NCBI RefSeq assembly: GCF_030143245.1
Contig: NZ_JARJNS010000004.1
Span: 1-64,000 of the forward strand
Length of the DNA: 64,000 nt
Direction of reading: 5' to 3'
Source: Rhabdaerophilum sp. SD176
GTDB taxonomy: Bacteria; Pseudomonadota; Alphaproteobacteria; Rhizobiales; Beijerinckiaceae
A program made the translations under genes and the position numbers. Under the pieces are notes generated by a model. It made no database searches and was not told the origin of the DNA. It saw only the letters and a list, made by a program, of their open reading frames with translations. Of this stretch, positions 61,356 through 64,000 are shown piece by piece (the stretch's first letter is position 1; each line of letters begins with the position of its first letter).

Positions 61356-63545
61356 TCATGAACGCGGGGCGGGCATGGTGCCGAGGCCGGAAACCGGCCC
61401 GGCCGGCTTGTCCTCACCGGCCGCCTCGATCTCCCGCAGGACGGACTTGCCGCGCGGCGAGAGCCGGTAGAGCCGCCCGGCCTGCGGCAGGTTTGCTTCC
61501 AGCGCGCCGGCCAGTTCCGCGAGCTTCGGATCGCGCACCGGCTTGTCCTCGTCGCCGAGGCCGACAATGTTCTGCGCGTCGATATCGAGATGGGCGAAGG
61601 CCATGGCCTGCTGGAACAGCATGGCCGGCAGCGAGCCGCCGGTCATGTTGTTGGTGGCGGTATAATCGTCATTGCCGAACCAGACGGCGGTGGTGAAATT
61701 GCCCGAATACCCGACGAACCAGGCATTGCGGTATTCATCGGTCGTGCCGGTCTTGCCGGCGGTGGGAACGCCGGGCAAAGTCGCGCGCCTTCCCGTCCCG
61801 GCCGTGACGACCTGGCGCAGCATGCGGTTCATGTCGAGCGCGACATAGGCGGGGATCACCTGCGGCCTTTTCTCCAGGTCCTGCTCGGCGCGGTAGATCA
61901 CCTCGCCGGCGGGGGTGGCGATCTCGCGGGCGACATAGGGTTTTGCCAGCCGGCCACCATTGGCGAAGGCGTTGAACCCGGTCGCCATGTCCACCACCGT
62001 CACCTCGCTGACGCCCAGCGGCATGCCGGGAATGTCGCGCACCTCGTTGGAAAAGCCCACCTTGCGCAGCACATCATGGACACGCGCGCGCCCGGCCTTG
62101 TGGTTGCCCTTGCCGAGCTTCTCGTTCAGCTGGATCGGGATCGTGTTGATCGACTTGGCCAGCGCCACGATGGCCGGCATCGAGCCGGCATAGGAGCGGC
62201 CGTAATTCTGCGGGCACCAGGGCCGGCCGATATTCACGCAGGTCGGCCGGTCGACAACGATGCTGTCCGGCTTGATCACGCCGTCATGCAGTGCTGCTGC
62301 ATAGACAAAGGGCTTGAAGGACGAGCCCGGCTGCCGCATCGCCTGCACGGCCCGGTTGAACTGGCTCTGCCCGTAATCCCGCCCGCCCACCATGGCGCGC
62401 AGCCCGCCGGTATGGTCGAGCATGACGAGCGCCGCCTGCTTGACCTGGTAATTCGGCCCGTGTTGGCGCAGGATCGATTCCGACGCCCGCTCGACATGCT
62501 TCTGCAGGCCGGGGTCGATCGTCGCCCGGACGATCAGCGTCCGGTGATTGCCGAGCTTGCCCGCGGCTGCGAGCTGCTTGATTTCCTCGAAGCCGAAATC
62601 GAGCGCATAATCCGCGATATTCTGGTTCGCCCTTTCCACCGGCGTTGCCGGGTTGCGCAAAGCGGTGGAAACCTGGCCCTGCGTCAGGAAGCCGGCCTCG
62701 ACCATATTCGAGAGCACATCCGCCGCCCGGGCGCGCGCTGCCGGCAGGTTCACATTCGGCGAGAATTTCGACGGCGCCTTGAACAGCCCGGCAATCATCG
62801 CCGCCTCGGCGAGGGTCAGGTCCCGGACATCTTTGCCGAAATAATGCTCGGCGGCGGATTGCACGCCGAACACGCCATTCCCGAGATAGGCCCGGTCCAG
62901 ATAGAGCTTCAGGATCTCGCGCTTGGAAAGGCGTGATTCCAGCCAGAGCGCGAGGAAGGCTTCCTTGATCTTGCGCTCGAGCGAGCGCTCGTTGTTCAGG
63001 AACAGGTTCTTGGCCAGCTGCTGGGTGATGGTCGAGCCGCCCTGCACCACGCCGTTGGCCCGTGCATTTGCCACGACCGCGCGGAAAAGCCCCTGCGGAT
63101 CAATGCCCCAATGCTCGTAGAAGCGGCGATCCTCGGTGGCGAGCGCCGCCTTGACGAGATGTTCCGGCAAATCCTCGATCGCGATTGCCTCGCTGTGCAG
63201 GATGCCGCGCTTGCCGATCACCGCGCCGGTCTGGTCGACGAAGGTGACTGCGAGGTCCTGCTGCTTCAGCCAGTCATCCTCGTTCACAGCCCTGAATGCG
63301 GGTTTTGCCAGCGCTGTCATGAAGATGCCGCCGATGAGGCAATAGGTCAGGGCTTCGCAGGCCACCGTCACCGCCACCCGCCCGCCGGGTGAGGGTTCCA
63401 GCCGGTCTGACGCATGCCGGATGCGCCACAGCCCCTCCTTCACACGCTCGCCGAGCCGGTGCAGGGCATCTTCCAGCCAGGCATCGGCATCGCGCAGGCG
63501 GCGCGCCAGCTTTTCCCAGGTGGAGAGAGTGCGGAACTCGGTCAT
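61356..63545 (-). CDS. Class A penicillin-binding protein (PBP1a-like)
   Basis: Bifunctional peptidoglycan synthase of 729 aa. One membrane anchor near residue 65 is followed by a GT51 transglycosylase domain with ALATEDRRFYEHWG (catalytic Glu) and GGSTITQQLAKNLF, then a transpeptidase domain with SxxK in PGSSFKPFVYA near 407, SxN in AKSINTIP and KTG in AGKTGTTDEYR near 596. An N-terminal cytosolic extension of about 50 residues is longer than in E. coli PBP1b and could bind partners. The family start lacks a strong ribosome site. It is the first gene of an operon with DUF1214 and DUF1254-like genes. Confidence 0.95.
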   Translation of the reverse strand: MTEFRTLSTWEKLARRLRDADAWLEDALHRLGERVKEGLWRIRHASDRLEPSPGGRVAVTVACEALTYCLIGGIFMTALAKPAFRAVNEDDWLKQQDLAVTFVDQTGAVIGKRGILHSEAIAIEDLPEHLVKAALATEDRRFYEHWGIDPQGLFRAVVANARANGVVQGGSTITQQLAKNLFLNNERSLERKIKEAFLALWLESRLSKREILKLYLDRAYLGNGVFGVQSAAEHYFGKDVRDLTLAEAAMIAGLFKAPSKFSPNVNLPAARARAADVLSNMVEAGFLTQGQVSTALRNPATPVERANQNIADYALDFGFEEIKQLAAAGKLGNHRTLIVRATIDPGLQKHVERASESILRQHGPNYQVKQAALVMLDHTGGLRAMVGGRDYGQSQFNRAVQAMRQPGSSFKPFVYAAALHDGVIKPDSIVVDRPTCVNIGRPWCPQNYGRSYAGSMPAIVALAKSINTIPIQLNEKLGKGNHKAGRARVHDVLRKVGFSNEVRDIPGMPLGVSEVTVVDMATGFNAFANGGRLAKPYVAREIATPAGEVIYRAEQDLEKRPQVIPAYVALDMNRMLRQVVTAGTGRRATLPGVPTAGKTGTTDEYRNAWFVGYSGNFTTAVWFGNDDYTATNNMTGGSLPAMLFQQAMAFAHLDIDAQNIVGLGDEDKPVRDPKLAELAGALEANLPQAGRLYRLSPRGKSVLREIEAAGEDKPAGPVSGLGTMPAPRS

Positions 63546-63699
63546 GCGTCAGACGTCAGGGGCCAGGCATCCGGGCTGCGGCACCCGGTAGGGACAGGGT
63601 ATCGTCAATATTCGAATGTTCCCATAACACAGCGTCGCAAGCGCGTCCAAAACGAGGCGCACCCTTGACGGCCCCGGCCCGGCTTGCACACAAGAACGA

Positions 63700-64000
63700 A
63701 TGACCGAGCCGCCGCCTTTCTGGAAATCCAAGACGCTCGCCGAGATGGATGCGGCCGAGTGGGAAAGCCTGTGCGACGGCTGTGGCCGCTGCTGCCTCAT
63801 CAAGATGGAGGATGAGGATACCGGCCGGTATTATTTCACCGACGTGGCCTGCCGCCTCTTCGACGAGGCCAGCTGCCGCTGCCGGGATTACGCCAACCGT
63901 GACCGCGAGGTGCCCGATTGCGTGCGCCTGACGCCGGACAATGCCGGCAGCTTCGGATGGATGCCGCCGAGCTGCGCCTATCGCCTTCTGGCGGAAGGGA
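63700..64000 (+). CDS. YcgN-family cysteine-cluster protein, partial at window end
   Basis: N-terminal 100 residues of a YcgN/UPF0260 protein; the gene runs past the right edge. It starts [20 protein letters not shown] and shows the cysteine cluster CDGCGRCC and a later [17 protein letters not shown] with CVRLTP, a probable zinc or iron-sulfur site. The family function is unknown. It is divergent from the penicillin-binding protein gene. Confidence 0.9.
   Translation, partial: MTEPPPFWKSKTLAEMDAAEWESLCDGCGRCCLIKMEDEDTGRYYFTDVACRLFDEASCRCRDYANRDREVPDCVRLTPDNAGSFGWMPPSCAYRLLAEG

Overview
The window looks like chromosomal DNA of a GC-rich alphaproteobacterium, probably Hyphomicrobiales (Rhizobiales). 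The evidence is a MucR/Ros-type regulator, a DnaA-domain-IV-like protein translationally coupled to a DUF6456 protein, DUF1491 and DUF5330-like genes, a YcgN-type cysteine-cluster gene, an R. etli-type asparaginase and an Fe/Mn superoxide dismutase. No rRNA, tRNA or CRISPR array was found. The species cannot be named from the sequence alone.

Region 1 (1 to about 10.6 kb) is visibly AT-richer than the rest and looks like an accessory island. A possible insertion-sequence end sits at the left edge, and a decayed IS1380-type transposase lies at 2.1-2.7 kb. The island encodes a two-domain glycosyltransferase, a methyltransferase and three large putative secreted proteins: an M10-like metzincin, a CAP-domain protein and an M64-like peptidase. 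All three end in the same RTX-remnant plus DUF4214 module. A small secreted protein and a SapC-family protein follow. No type I secretion apparatus is visible in the window.

Region 2 (10.7-21.9 kb) is the most distinctive. A single-module, fully reducing type I polyketide synthase (KS-AT-DH-degenerate MT-ER-KR-ACP, 2467 aa, no thioesterase) is coupled to an alpha-oxoamine synthase. This is the offloading logic known for fumonisin-type and sphingoid-like amino-polyketides. The junction carries a 26-bp tandem duplication that makes a chain of two ATGA overlaps around a 9-codon mini-gene. A UDP-glucuronate-epimerase-like gene and GDP-L-fucose synthase follow.

Region 3 (21.9-48 kb) is mostly housekeeping. 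It holds EpmB-EpmA divergent from EF-P, a fused membrane/spermidine-synthase-like protein, a frameshifted DUF1176-like gene, a sugar kinase, an asparaginase, a pyroglutamyl peptidase, hydrolases, a HerA/DUF853 ATPase, an operon of three secreted paralogues, transporters, an M20 peptidase, a BCAT-like aminotransferase, a His-rich probable copper pair, MurJ with a GT2 transferase, and a YdjC deacetylase. Odd elements are a 112-bp tandem repeat made from the 3' end of a DUF2267-like gene and a structured RNA candidate near 42.3 kb.

Region 4 (48-64 kb) holds superoxide dismutase, oligopeptidase B, MsrB divergent from mucR (with a perfect TGTGA-N6-TCACA site between them), the DnaA-like/DUF6456 pair, SufE, a degenerate histidine-kinase-like protein, a peptidoglycan-binding protein, a DUF1214/DUF1254-like pair downstream of a class A penicillin-binding protein, and the start of a YcgN-family gene.
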